Origin: Nocardia pseudovaccinii NBRC 100343
Lineage (GTDB): Bacteria; Actinomycetota; Actinomycetes; Mycobacteriales; Mycobacteriaceae
DNA: 64,000 nucleotides
Direction: 5' to 3'
Assembly: GCF_001613225.1 (NCBI RefSeq)
Contig: NZ_BDBY01000168.1
Location: 1 to 64,000 of the forward strand
The first letter of the stretch is position 1. Each line of letters begins with the position of its first letter. A program made the translations under genes and the position numbers. The notes beneath the pieces are model-generated. The model searched no databases and was not told the origin of the DNA. It worked only from the letters and a program-made list of their open reading frames with translations. Shown here piece by piece: positions 26,712-34,789 of this stretch.

Positions 26712-28202
26712 TCAGGTGAAGTCGAGGTCGGCGGCGCCGACCCAGGTGGTGAGTGCCTCGGTCAAGCCTGCGGTGGTGGGTTCCTCGGTTGCCCATGCAA
26801 CGTAACCGTCGGGGCGCAGCAGGACGGCGGCGGGGGCCGGGATCTCACCGAGACCGGGGATGGACCAGTGCTCGGCGCGGCTGGCGGCGCTGATGATCTC
26901 GACCCGGTCGCGCCATTCCGGGACTGCGGGCACGTCGTTTCCGTTGAGTACCAGCAGGACCGGGCGGCCCGCGCGCAGCAGTGCGTGGACGCGGGTCTCG
27001 CTGTCGGCGGTGCCGATATCGGCATCCGGGACGCGACGGCCGATGAGCGGGTGCTCGCCCTTGATGTCGTAGCGGATATCGAGTGCGGTGATCATCAGGC
27101 CGAGGCGGTGGCGCACCTGGTCCATATCGATCAGGTCGCTCATGATGTCGCGCAGTGCGTCGGTGTGCGGGCCGGGGCGTCCGAGCGCGGTCTGGGCGCG
27201 GGTGTTGTGCAGGACGCGGGCGGCGATGGGGTGGCGCTCGGACTCGTAGGTGTCGAGGAGTTCGTCGGATGCGTTGCCGCGCAAGGTGGCGGCGAGCTTC
27301 CAACCGAGATTCATCGCGTCCTGCAAACCCAGGTTCTGGCCCTGACCGCCCGCCGGGTAGTGGATGTGTGCGGCATCCCCGGCCAGGAAGACGCGGCCCA
27401 CGCGGTAGCGGTCGGCCTGGCGGGCGGCATCGCCGTAGTGCGAGATCCAGCGCGGGCTGTGCATGCCGAAGTCGGTGCCCGCGATCTCGGTGAAGTTGGC
27501 GCGGAAGTCCTCGAAGCTCAGTTCGGCGCCGCGCTCCAGGACGACGTCGTGGCGCTGCACGACCAGTCGGTACCAGCCGGGCTCGAATTGGACCGCGGAG
27601 AAGTCGCCCGCACCGGCGCGATGTCCGAAGAAGGGCTGTGCGGGCGGATCGGCCAGTTCGACATCGGCGAGCATGCCCGTCACGGTCGCGTCGGTGCCGA
27701 CGTAGTCGATGCCCGCAAGTTTGCGCACCGCGCTGCGGCCGCCATCGCAGCCGACGAGGTAGGCCGCGCGAATCCGGCGTGGATTCGGGCCGCCGATTTC
27801 CACCTCGACACCCGCCGCGTCCTGATGGAAACCGGCAACGGGCGAATCCCACTGCACGACCGCGCCGAGTTCGGTTGCGTGCCGGTCGAGTTCGCGCTCG
27901 ATCACCGACTGCAGGATCGCCAGCATGAAGGGGTAGCGGGTGTGGAAGTCGCTGAAATCCAGGGGCAGGCCGCCGAAGTGTCCGGCCTGCATGACGCGGC
28001 CGAGTGGGAGCAGTTCGTCGAGCAGACCGCGCTGATCAAGCATTTCCATGGTGCGGGCGTGAATGCCACCTGCCCGCGATTCGCCGGTACGCGCCGCGAG
28101 TCCATCGACGAGCGCGACGTCCACACCGGCCAAGCGCAGTTCGTAGGCCAGCATCAGCCCGGTCGGTCCGGCGCCCGCGATCACCACATCGGTCGTTTCC
28201 AT
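26712..28202 (-). CDS. FAD-dependent aromatic monooxygenase, rifampicin-monooxygenase-like
   Basis: A 496-residue group A flavoprotein hydroxylase. The FAD motif GAGPTGLMLAYELRLAG is at residues 10-26. The DG motif YLVGCDGGRSAVRKLAG and the second FAD motif VFLAGDAAHIHYPAGGQGQNLGLQDAMNLGWKLA follow, with a thioredoxin-like C-terminal domain. The sequence style is close to Rox-type enzymes that hydroxylate rifamycins, but phenol-hydroxylating relatives look similar, so the substrate is unknown. It is divergent from a TetR regulator with two to three operator-like repeats between them. Confidence 0.85.
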   Translation of the reverse strand: METTDVVIAGAGPTGLMLAYELRLAGVDVALVDGLAARTGESRAGGIHARTMEMLDQRGLLDELLPLGRVMQAGHFGGLPLDFSDFHTRYPFMLAILQSVIERELDRHATELGAVVQWDSPVAGFHQDAAGVEVEIGGPNPRRIRAAYLVGCDGGRSAVRKLAGIDYVGTDATVTGMLADVELADPPAQPFFGHRAGAGDFSAVQFEPGWYRLVVQRHDVVLERGAELSFEDFRANFTEIAGTDFGMHSPRWISHYGDAARQADRYRVGRVFLAGDAAHIHYPAGGQGQNLGLQDAMNLGWKLAATLRGNASDELLDTYESERHPIAARVLHNTRAQTALGRPGPHTDALRDIMSDLIDMDQVRHRLGLMITALDIRYDIKGEHPLIGRRVPDADIGTADSETRVHALLRAGRPVLLVLNGNDVPAVPEWRDRVEIISAASRAEHWSIPGLGEIPAPAAVLLRPDGYVAWATEEPTTAGLTEALTTWVGAADLDFT

Positions 28203-28211
28203 GTCGGTCTC

Positions 28212-28264
28212 CTTAACGTTGTTAAGCGATTTAACGTTGTTTAGGGGACCAGAACATTGTTAAG
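28212..28264. promoter_or_regulatory. Tandem TetR operators between monooxygenase and TetR gene
   Basis: CTTAACGTTGTTAAG at 28212-28226 is a palindrome (CTTAAC-GTT-GTTAAG). TTTAACGTTGTTTAG at 28230-28244 is a near copy 18 bp away. A third partial copy, AACATTGTTAAGG, is at 28253-28265. They cover the whole intergenic region between the two divergent genes, an arrangement typical of cooperative TetR binding and autoregulation. Confidence 0.75.
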
Positions 28265-28295
28265 GTGTCAAGGGGTCGGACATCAGGAGGTGACT

Positions 28296-28937
28296 GTGAA
28301 GATCGATGCGACGGCGATCGCCGAGGCAGCGTTGGGTTTGCTCGACGAGGTCGGTCTCGACGGGCTGACCATGCGGAAGGTGGCCGGGGCCCTGGATGTG
28401 CAGGCGCCCGCCCTGTACTGGCATGTCAAGAACAAGCGCGAACTACTCGATGCGATGGCACGGCGGGTATTCGTCTCCGCTGTCGACGGGATCGAGGCGC
28501 CGCGGCAGGGCGAGGACTGGCAGGACTGGGTGGTGGCGGTGGCCGGGCGGTTGCGCCGGTCGATGCTGCGCTATCGGGATGGGGCGAAGGTGCTGGCCGG
28601 AACCTATGTCAACGATGAAGCCATGTGGCGCACCACGGAACTGACCCTGCGCACGCTCGAGGACGCGGGTTTCTCGGTGGACCATGCCGAGCGGGTGTTT
28701 CCGATCCTGCTGCACTACACGATCGGGTTCGTTATAGAGGAACAGGCGCAATCCGGCGCGGAGTACTCCGACGGCAATCCCTACGATCCCGCGCGGATGA
28801 CGCACACCGTCGATGCCGAGCGTTATCCGCGGACCGCCCGGATGGTGACCGGGCTGTTCGACGCCGACACCGATGTCGAATTCGAACGCGGCCTGCGGGT
28901 CATCCTGGCCGGAATCCTCGCCACTCGATCTTCGTAA
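28296..28937 (+). CDS. TetR-family regulator of the adjacent monooxygenase
   Basis: A 213-residue repressor. The helix-turn-helix spans about residues 4-50 (TAIAEAALGLLDEVGLDGLTMRKVAGALDVQAPALYWHVKNKREL in two blocks). The C-terminal TetR_C_1 domain contains the ligand pocket (LHYTIGFVIEEQAQS). The GTG start at 28296 follows AGGAGGTGACT. It is divergent from the FAD monooxygenase and the spacer holds repeated TTAAC/GTTAA operators, so it very likely represses that gene until an aromatic ligand is bound. Confidence 0.87.
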   Translation: MKIDATAIAEAALGLLDEVGLDGLTMRKVAGALDVQAPALYWHVKNKRELLDAMARRVFVSAVDGIEAPRQGEDWQDWVVAVAGRLRRSMLRYRDGAKVLAGTYVNDEAMWRTTELTLRTLEDAGFSVDHAERVFPILLHYTIGFVIEEQAQSGAEYSDGNPYDPARMTHTVDAERYPRTARMVTGLFDADTDVEFERGLRVILAGILATRSS

Positions 28938-28941
28938 GCGC

Positions 28942-29394
28942 TCAGCGGCCGAAGCCCACCAGACCGTCGGCGAGCGTGCTGACATTGAGCGCGTCGAGCA
29001 CCTGCTGCCGGACATTCGGGCATTCGGTAGTGGTGATGCGATCGACGATGGCGCGGTCCTTCACGACGGTGTCGTTGAGGCCGCCGTTGCGGGCCGCCCA
29101 ATCGTGCACCGTGCCGTTGAAGCCGAGCTTGCCGAGCTGCGCGCCCTCGGTGCGCCAACGGTCGACCTCGGGCTCGAGCATGTCGCACAGCTGTTTTGCC
29201 GCCGTCGGGGTGATCTCGTCCGGATTGGGCACCTGTGCGGAGCTTCCCGGGGACGAGAAGGTGATGGTGATGTCGGGATGGGAGGTCGGTGTGGCGGGCG
29301 CCGGGTCGAGGGGGCCGTTGCCGCCGCAGCCTGCTAGCAGGGCAACCGCCACAGTCGCCGCGGCCAGCGTGGCGATGGATCCGATCGAGGGCAT
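28942..29394 (-). CDS. Hypothetical lipoprotein
   Basis: A 150-residue exported protein. The N terminus has a hydrophobic stretch and the lipobox LLAGC, with the modified cysteine at residue 23, followed by a Pro/Thr-rich linker. The folded part (LCDMLEPEVDRWRT, FNGTVHDWAARNGGLND, TTECPNVRQQVLDALNV) contains two cysteines that may pair. Similar small lipoproteins are common in Nocardia and mycobacteria and have no known role. It is downstream of a phosphoesterase on the same strand and convergent with the TetR gene. Confidence 0.75.
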   Translation of the reverse strand: MPSIGSIATLAAATVAVALLAGCGGNGPLDPAPATPTSHPDITITFSSPGSSAQVPNPDEITPTAAKQLCDMLEPEVDRWRTEGAQLGKLGFNGTVHDWAARNGGLNDTVVKDRAIVDRITTTECPNVRQQVLDALNVSTLADGLVGFGR

Positions 29395-29406
29395 CGGTAC
29401 TCCTTA

Positions 29407-30129
29407 TTATTCTTTTGTTTCCGGTGACAGCTCGTAGACGACGTAGGCGGTGCGCACCACCGGTAGCGCAACATTGCGTACTCGGATGCCGCCGGGAGTG
29501 GTGCCGCGTTCGGTGCCCGCGTGCGCGTGCCCGTGGATCGCGAGGTCGGCGCGCTGGTCATCGATGGTTTCGCCGAGTAGATAGGAACCGAGGAACGGGT
29601 AGATCTCGCGTGGCTCGCCGTGCAGGGTGTCGCTGATCGGGGAGTAGTGGGTCAGCGCGATCGTGATATCGGTGTGCAGGCCCGCCAGCGCGTCGCGCAG
29701 CATCTCCGCGAGGTCGACGGTGTGCGAGGCGAATTCGCGCATTACGCGTTCACCGAAGACGCTCGCGCATTTGCCCGCGAAACCACCGCCGAAGCCCTTC
29801 GTCCCCGCGATGCCGAGGGTATGGCCATCGACCGCGAATTCCGTTGCGGTGCCCTCCAATACGGTGATGCCGTGATCGGTGAGCTCGGCCGTGATCTCGT
29901 GCTGCGCGTCGCTGTGGTGATCGTGATTGCCGAGCACCGCGACGACCGGAACGCCGAGATCGGCGAATTCCGCGGCGACGACGCGGCCTTCCTCGACCGT
30001 GCCGTGCCGGGTGAGATCACCGGCCAGCAGCAGCACATCGGCGCGGTCGTGCAGTTCCGCGAGTGCCGGGCGGAGTTCGCCGCCCGACTCGGCGCCGAGA
30101 TGGATGTCACCGATTGCCGCGATCCGCAT
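29407..30129 (-). CDS. Cytoplasmic calcineurin-like metallophosphoesterase
   Basis: A 240-residue phosphoesterase with a full motif set: AIGDIHLG at residues 5-12, LLLAGDLTRHG, VLGNHDHHSD, ALTHYSP and IHGHAHAGTERG. It has no signal peptide. Related small proteins act on phosphodiesters or nucleotides; the substrate here is not predictable. It lies 18 bp after the BON-domain gene and 12 bp before the lipoprotein, so all three are probably co-transcribed. Confidence 0.83.
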   Translation of the reverse strand: MRIAAIGDIHLGAESGGELRPALAELHDRADVLLLAGDLTRHGTVEEGRVVAAEFADLGVPVVAVLGNHDHHSDAQHEITAELTDHGITVLEGTATEFAVDGHTLGIAGTKGFGGGFAGKCASVFGERVMREFASHTVDLAEMLRDALAGLHTDITIALTHYSPISDTLHGEPREIYPFLGSYLLGETIDDQRADLAIHGHAHAGTERGTTPGGIRVRNVALPVVRTAYVVYELSPETKE

Positions 30130-30147
30130 GCCACATTCCTTCCGGTC

Positions 30148-30399
30148 TCAGTCCGCCAGCGCCTCGGCGGCTCCCGGTGCGCAGGGCGGCGTGACGTGCA
30201 CGTCGTTGTGGATGTGGGCGCGTGGAAGCTGTTCGCGCACCACCTTTTCCATCTGCAACTTGCGTTCGATACTGCTCACCTCGCCGCCGAGCACGACGAC
30301 ATCGCCGCGGATCGTCACCTGCACCCCGAGCTCGGCGGTGCGCGGATCCTCGGCCAGCGCCCGGCGCAGGTGCGCGACCAGATATTGCGGTCGATCCAT
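30148..30399 (-). CDS. Single BON-domain protein
   Basis: An 83-residue protein made almost entirely of one BON domain (LVAHLRRALAEDPRTAELGVQVTIRGDVVVLGGEV in two blocks, then VREQLPRAHIHNDVHV). BON domains bind membranes or phospholipids and occur in stress proteins. No signal peptide is present. Its ATG directly follows the stop codon of the nucleotidyltransferase gene, so the two are coupled. Confidence 0.8.
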   Translation of the reverse strand: MDRPQYLVAHLRRALAEDPRTAELGVQVTIRGDVVVLGGEVSSIERKLQMEKVVREQLPRAHIHNDVHVTPPCAPGAAEALAD

Positions 30400-30963
30400 T
30401 CACACCACCCGCTTCGGTTCGATTACTCCGAGATCGTCCAGTAATCCGAGGAAGGCTCGGGCGTAGGGGGAAATGTCGGTTTCCTTGCGCACCCGCTCCC
30501 AATCCACTTGTTCGCGCAGATCGCGCGCGATCGTCAGCAGTGGGCTCAGGTCGAGTCGGTGCGCATCGAAGACCAGCAATTTGTCGATCATCAGGTCGGT
30601 CGCGCTGATCACCGGCGCCATCGTCGGGCCGACACGCATCATGTCGGCGCGATCGAGCAATTCGTCGGTGACGGAACGGTTGTTCGGCCGGTAGATCAGG
30701 TCGATGAGGACGCCGCCGTCATAGACCTTGGTCAGCCAGTCCTCGGGCGGATCGGCGACCCGCAATCCGCCGCGGGCCAGCGCACCGCGGGCCTGCGCCA
30801 GGTCGGCGGGCTTGATGAAGATGTCGACGTCGTGCTCCGAGGCGGGCCCGCCGCGCGCGTACACCGCGCAACCACCCGCGACCGCGAAGCGGATACCGGC
30901 ATCTGCCAGCGTGTTCACCGCCCGGGTGAGCGCGTGCAGCAGTTGGTCGATCGTCGGGACCAT
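30400..30963 (-). CDS. Nucleotidyltransferase-fold protein (AbiEii/DUF6036-like)
   Basis: A 187-residue protein of the polymerase-beta-like nucleotidyltransferase fold. FAVAGGCAVYARGGPASEHDVDIFIKPAD carries the GG and DxD metal motif, and DRADMMRVG-PVISATDLMIDKLL is typical of the AbiEii/DUF6036 group. Some relatives are toxins of type IV toxin-antitoxin systems, but no AbiEi-like antitoxin is adjacent, only a BON protein. A housekeeping or stress role is as likely. It lies 36 bp after the SDR gene. Confidence 0.72.
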   Translation of the reverse strand: MVPTIDQLLHALTRAVNTLADAGIRFAVAGGCAVYARGGPASEHDVDIFIKPADLAQARGALARGGLRVADPPEDWLTKVYDGGVLIDLIYRPNNRSVTDELLDRADMMRVGPTMAPVISATDLMIDKLLVFDAHRLDLSPLLTIARDLREQVDWERVRKETDISPYARAFLGLLDDLGVIEPKRVV

Positions 30964-30999
30964 ATGTGCGCCATACCCGCGGTTCGGTCGGCTAATCGC

Positions 31000-31971
31000 C
31001 TAATGCCGACGCAACCCGCTGGCCAATGTCTCGAGCCCCCGGCTCAACCACGCCTGCGTACTGCGCCGGTGCGCACGGTCATCGAACTCGCCGTGCGCGC
31101 CGAAATCGTATCCACCGGCCCGGTCGACCGGCTCCCAGAGATTGTCGGCCCGCGCGTCGGCGTCGGCATCGGTCTGCTGCGAGTCGTAGCCGGTGCGGGC
31201 GAGATATCGATCGAGCAGGCTGGGCGCGAGCCGTTGGGCGAGCAGCGTCCCCGTCGTGCTCGCGCCGACCCAATATTCTTTGCGCTCAGGATGTTTCGCG
31301 GCAAAGGCGATCGAGCGCGCGATGACCTCCGGTTGGTAGATCGGCGGCACCGGCTGTGGCCGCTTCGGCAATCGCGACAGTACCCAGGAGAATTGGGGCG
31401 TATTGACCGCAGGTGCTTGCACCAGCGTGATGTGCACATTGCTGCCTTCGTGCATCAGTTCGACCCGAACCGACTCGGTGAATCCGTTGATCGCGTGCTT
31501 GGCGGCGCAATAGGCCGACTGCAGCGGAATCGAGCGTGCGCCGAGCGCCGAGCCGACCTGCACGACAGCGCCGCGATCACGTGCCCGCATCCGGGACAGT
31601 GCCGCCATGGTGCCGTGCACGGTGCCGAGATAGGTGACTTCGGTAACGCGCCGGAACTCCGCGGCCGCAATCTGCTCGAACGGTGCGAAGACCGAGGTGA
31701 AGGCCGAGTTCACCCAGACATCGATGGGTCCGAACACCTGTTCTGCCCGCGTCGCGGCGGCCTCGACCGCCGGGTAATCCGCGACATCGACCGGAATCGT
31801 CAGCGGCTCACCACCCGCCGCGCGCACATCATCGGCGGCGGCGGCGAGTCCGGCATCGCCGCGGGCGAGCAGTGCGACTTTACAACCGCTCGAAGCGAAT
31901 TCGCGTGCGGCCGCGCGACCGATGCCCGCACTGGCCCCGGTGATCACCACTACTCGGGGTTCGAAACTCAT
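31000..31971 (-). CDS. Short-chain dehydrogenase/reductase
   Basis: A classical SDR of about 323 residues. TGASAGIGRAAAREF is the cofactor motif, and the Arg after LLAR suggests NADP(H). The catalytic Ser is in QVGSALGAR, with Tyr and Lys in SAYCAAKHAINGF. A C-terminal extension of about 80 residues (from GASTTGTLLAQRL on) carries an acidic DADADARADN patch. The ATG at 31971 follows AAGGAGTTGTG. It lies 9 bp after the GH15 gene; the pair recurs in stress operons, but the substrate is unknown. Confidence 0.85.
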   Translation of the reverse strand: MSFEPRVVVITGASAGIGRAAAREFASSGCKVALLARGDAGLAAAADDVRAAGGEPLTIPVDVADYPAVEAAATRAEQVFGPIDVWVNSAFTSVFAPFEQIAAAEFRRVTEVTYLGTVHGTMAALSRMRARDRGAVVQVGSALGARSIPLQSAYCAAKHAINGFTESVRVELMHEGSNVHITLVQAPAVNTPQFSWVLSRLPKRPQPVPPIYQPEVIARSIAFAAKHPERKEYWVGASTTGTLLAQRLAPSLLDRYLARTGYDSQQTDADADARADNLWEPVDRAGGYDFGAHGEFDDRAHRRSTQAWLSRGLETLASGLRRH

Positions 31972-31980
31972 CACAACTCC

Positions 31981-33735
31981 TTACTCATCGCCGAATCGGG
32001 TGAGCTGGACCGAGGATTCGAACAGCATCGCGTGCACGAAGGCCTGCGGCATATTGCCGCGCAGCTGACGCTGCCGGACATCGAATTCCTCGGCGAACAA
32101 TCCGGGCGTGCCGCATGCCGCGCGATTGCGCTCGAAATAGCGTGCCGCCGAAACCTGGTGTCCGAGTTGGGCGGCCGCGATCGCCATGATGAATCCGCAG
32201 AACAGGAAGGCGCCCTCGTTCGTCTCCAGCGGCTGTTCGTCGTGGCGGTAGCGATAAACGTAGTAGTCCGTGCACAATTCGCGCTCGACCGCCCGATAGG
32301 TGGCGAGGCTGCGCGGGTCGTCGGCGGGTACCCCGCCACGGATGGCGGGCAGCAGCAGGGCCGCGTCGACACCCGTGGCATCGGGCGCCTGCTGCCATGC
32401 ACCACTGGGATGCACACTGGTGCGGGCGGTTTCGGCCATGATGGTGTCGGCCAGCGCGGTACAGAACACCGGGTCGGCACCGGTCTCGGCAGCAGCGGCA
32501 ACCGAACGCAGACCACTGACGCAGGCCAGCCGGGAATGTGTCCAGTACCGGTCCTCGATCTCCCAGATGCCCGCATCCGGTCGACGCCAGCGTTCGGCGA
32601 TCGCCCCGACCGCCACCGAAACCGCCTTGCGGCTGTCCTCGGTGAGCCGGTCGTGCCGCGCACCCGCGGCGAACAACAGCAGTGTCTCGCCGAATACGTC
32701 GAGCTGGGACTGGTCGCGCACCCTGTTGCCGACCACCGTACGACCGCCCGGATAGTCGGGTAGGTCCAGATTGCTGGGCTCCGGGATGGGTTGGCCGGTG
32801 ATCGTACACGCAGGCAATACGTCGGGTCCCTCGGCGAGCAGCCGCTCGGCCACGAAACGCAACGCATTGTCCAGCAACGGGTGTGGACCGTCTGCTGCCA
32901 CAGCTTGACCGGCGAAGCATTGGTCGCGGAGCCACACGTAGCGGTAGTCGTAGTTCTCGGCGCGGTCCGCGCGTTCGGGCAGGCCCGTGGTGGCCGCGGC
33001 GACCATACCGTTGGTAGAACTGGTCATACCGCGCATGACCGCGTAGGCCTGCGCGGTATCGCGGGATGCGGCGCACGGACCCAGCTCCGGAACCCCACGC
33101 TGCCAAGCGGATTCGGTCTGCGCCCATGCGGTGTGCGGATCGGCTGGTTCGTCGGGCAGTGCGATATCGGACAATTCGAGGACGAGATCATGAGTCCGGC
33201 CCTGCCGCAGCGTTATCCGATCGGTCCAGCCGCGACCATCGCGGACCGACGCGGCCGCGCCGCCCGTCCAACGCAGTGCGAGGTCCCCGACTCGCGCGAG
33301 CCACAACCCGTCGTCGGTGCGGTGCAGGTCGCGTGTCTTCGCCTTGCCGAACTGCCCGGCAGGACGCAGCACCACATCGACCTCGGCATCACCGTGCACC
33401 GCGACGATACGGCGCAGCACCACAACCCGATGCGGATCACCGGGAAAGGCCAGCGCCTCCCGGCATTCGACCACCGACGAGCCGACCAGCCAGTGCGAAT
33501 TCCAGATCAACGTGCCCGTCTGGTAGTAACCGCCCCACACGTAGCGCCCGGACGGCGTCACCGAATACGCGCCGTCCCCGCCGACCAGGCCCGCGAAAAC
33601 CGCGTCGCTGTGCCAGCGTGGTGCGCACATCCAGGCGAAGTCACCGCGTGGGCCGACCAGCACACCGCGCTCGCCGTCCGCGAGGAATGCGTATTCGCGC
33701 AGTACATGGGGCCGGATGACATTTTCGGCCGTCAC
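31981..33735 (-). CDS. Glycoside hydrolase family 15 protein (glucoamylase/trehalase-like)
   Basis: A 584-residue cytoplasmic GH15 enzyme. The N-terminal beta-sandwich domain (REYAFLADGERGVLVGPRGDFAWMCAPRW) leads to an alpha/alpha barrel. The general acid is probably in AGIWEIEDRYWTHSRLACVSG and the base in FAEEFDVRQRQLRGNMPQAFVHAML. Mycobacterial relatives include a trehalase-like enzyme, so trehalose or another alpha-glucoside is a plausible substrate. I chose GTG at 33735, which overlaps the UdgX stop (GTGA); an upstream codon at 33756 would lie inside udgX. Confidence 0.85.
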   Translation of the reverse strand: MTAENVIRPHVLREYAFLADGERGVLVGPRGDFAWMCAPRWHSDAVFAGLVGGDGAYSVTPSGRYVWGGYYQTGTLIWNSHWLVGSSVVECREALAFPGDPHRVVVLRRIVAVHGDAEVDVVLRPAGQFGKAKTRDLHRTDDGLWLARVGDLALRWTGGAAASVRDGRGWTDRITLRQGRTHDLVLELSDIALPDEPADPHTAWAQTESAWQRGVPELGPCAASRDTAQAYAVMRGMTSSTNGMVAAATTGLPERADRAENYDYRYVWLRDQCFAGQAVAADGPHPLLDNALRFVAERLLAEGPDVLPACTITGQPIPEPSNLDLPDYPGGRTVVGNRVRDQSQLDVFGETLLLFAAGARHDRLTEDSRKAVSVAVGAIAERWRRPDAGIWEIEDRYWTHSRLACVSGLRSVAAAAETGADPVFCTALADTIMAETARTSVHPSGAWQQAPDATGVDAALLLPAIRGGVPADDPRSLATYRAVERELCTDYYVYRYRHDEQPLETNEGAFLFCGFIMAIAAAQLGHQVSAARYFERNRAACGTPGLFAEEFDVRQRQLRGNMPQAFVHAMLFESSVQLTRFGDE

Positions 33736-34358
33736 ATCGGTCGTATACCACCGCACACCGTTCGCAACCGTTTCAAGTCTGCGACGAATCCGGCGTAGGC
33801 CGCGTCGCGATCGGGCGCGCGCAGCACCGACGACGGGTGCACGGTCGCGATCACCGCGTAATCCGGCATCGTCACGAGTTCGCCGCGCCGTTCGGAGACC
33901 TTGAACGCGGGACCGAGGACGGCCTTTGCCGCGATCGCGCCGAGACAGACCACCAGTTGTGGCTCGATGACCCGTAACTCGGCGTCGAGCCAGGCCGAAC
34001 AGGCGACGATTTCGGTGCGGCCGGGTTGTTTGTGGATGCGGCGCTTTCCGCGCTCCTCGAATTTGAAGTGCTTCACCGCATTGGTCACATAGATCCGGTC
34101 GCGGTCGATCCCGACCTCGGCGATGGCACGGTCGAGCAGCCGCCCGGCGGGGCCGACGAACGGGTGTCCCCGCACGTCCTCCTGGTCGCCGGGCTGCTCA
34201 CCGATCATTACGACGTCCGCGTTTTCCGGGCCCTCGCCGAAAACCGTCTGGGTGGCGTGCCGGTAGAGATCGCATCCGTGACAGCCGCACGAGGCCCGCC
34301 GCAACTCGGCGAGGCTCGCGTGCGGCGGCACGAACTCCGCGGCGCCCGGCACGGCCAT
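33732..34358 (-). CDS. udgX: UdgX uracil-DNA glycosylase that covalently traps its product
   Basis: A 208-residue Fe-S uracil-DNA glycosylase of the UdgX branch. Motif A is GEQPGDQED (residues 53-61). The R-loop KRRIHKQP puts the covalent nucleophile His109 exactly where it is in the mycobacterial enzyme, and HPSSVLR is motif B. Cys26, Cys29, Cys120 and Cys138 fit the 4Fe-4S ligands. UdgX excises uracil and stays bound to the resulting abasic site. It lies between a Rho-N-like small protein gene (7 bp upstream) and the GH15 gene (GTGA overlap). Confidence 0.92.
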   Translation of the reverse strand: MAVPGAAEFVPPHASLAELRRASCGCHGCDLYRHATQTVFGEGPENADVVMIGEQPGDQEDVRGHPFVGPAGRLLDRAIAEVGIDRDRIYVTNAVKHFKFEERGKRRIHKQPGRTEIVACSAWLDAELRVIEPQLVVCLGAIAAKAVLGPAFKVSERRGELVTMPDYAVIATVHPSSVLRAPDRDAAYAGFVADLKRLRTVCGGIRPM

Positions 34359-34365
34359 ATCCGGC

Positions 34366-34695
34366 TCAGTCCTTGCCGAGCGCCCGCGCGAGTTGGCGCT
34401 TGTTCATCTTCGAGCGGCCCTTGATATTGCGTTGCCGGGCCTCGTTGTACAGCTGGTCGCGGGTCGGGCCCTTCGGACCACTACGGCCCGAGCGCTGCCC
34501 ACCGCGCTGCTGCGGCGACTTGTCCTTTATCGAGGAGCGGCTCGCGGTCTTCGACTGCCCGGCTTGGGCGCGATTCTTATTGACCGTCCGCGCGGCGATT
34601 TCCTTCGCCCGCTTCTGGCTCGCGCCCCGGTCTTCTGCCGAGTCCCTGATGTGCTCGTACTGCCGTTCCTGTTTATTGCTCCATTCCTTTGGCAT
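34366..34695 (-). CDS. Small basic protein with Rho-N-like C terminus (plasmid-stabilisation-like family)
   Basis: A 109-residue, Lys/Arg-rich protein. The first half (PKEWSNKQERQYEHIRDSAEDRG, then RAKEIAARTVNKNRAQ) matches a small family often labelled plasmid stabilization protein. The C terminus (PTRDQLYNEARQRNIKGRSKMNKRQLARAL in two blocks) resembles the Rho-N helical nucleic-acid-binding fold. The middle is disordered. It probably binds RNA or DNA. AGGAGG precedes the start. It heads the operon with UdgX and GH15, and the family name does not imply a plasmid here. Confidence 0.78.
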   Translation of the reverse strand: MPKEWSNKQERQYEHIRDSAEDRGASQKRAKEIAARTVNKNRAQAGQSKTASRSSIKDKSPQQRGGQRSGRSGPKGPTRDQLYNEARQRNIKGRSKMNKRQLARALGKD

Positions 34696-34789
34696 GTCAC
34701 ACCTCCTGTCCGCCGAGTACCCCGGCTCGTTTCGTGAAACCAGGGCGTGGGCTCGATCGGGGAAAGATCAGCGTCGATATGCTGGCCAG

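Noticed and set aside
30148..30963. Type IV (AbiEi/AbiEii-like) toxin-antitoxin system
   Set aside because: The BON protein does not resemble an AbiEi antitoxin and the nucleotidyltransferase family also contains non-toxic members. Kept only as a low-interest observation.
30508..32763. Plus-strand open frame of about 750 codons
   Set aside because: Antisense to the SDR, GH15 and nucleotidyltransferase genes, all of which have complete family motifs. Composition is low in hydrophobic residues and no domain is visible.
34366..34695. Plasmid stabilisation system as sign of a plasmid or integrative element
   Set aside because: The label is only a family name; no partitioning, replication, integrase or toxin partner is nearby.
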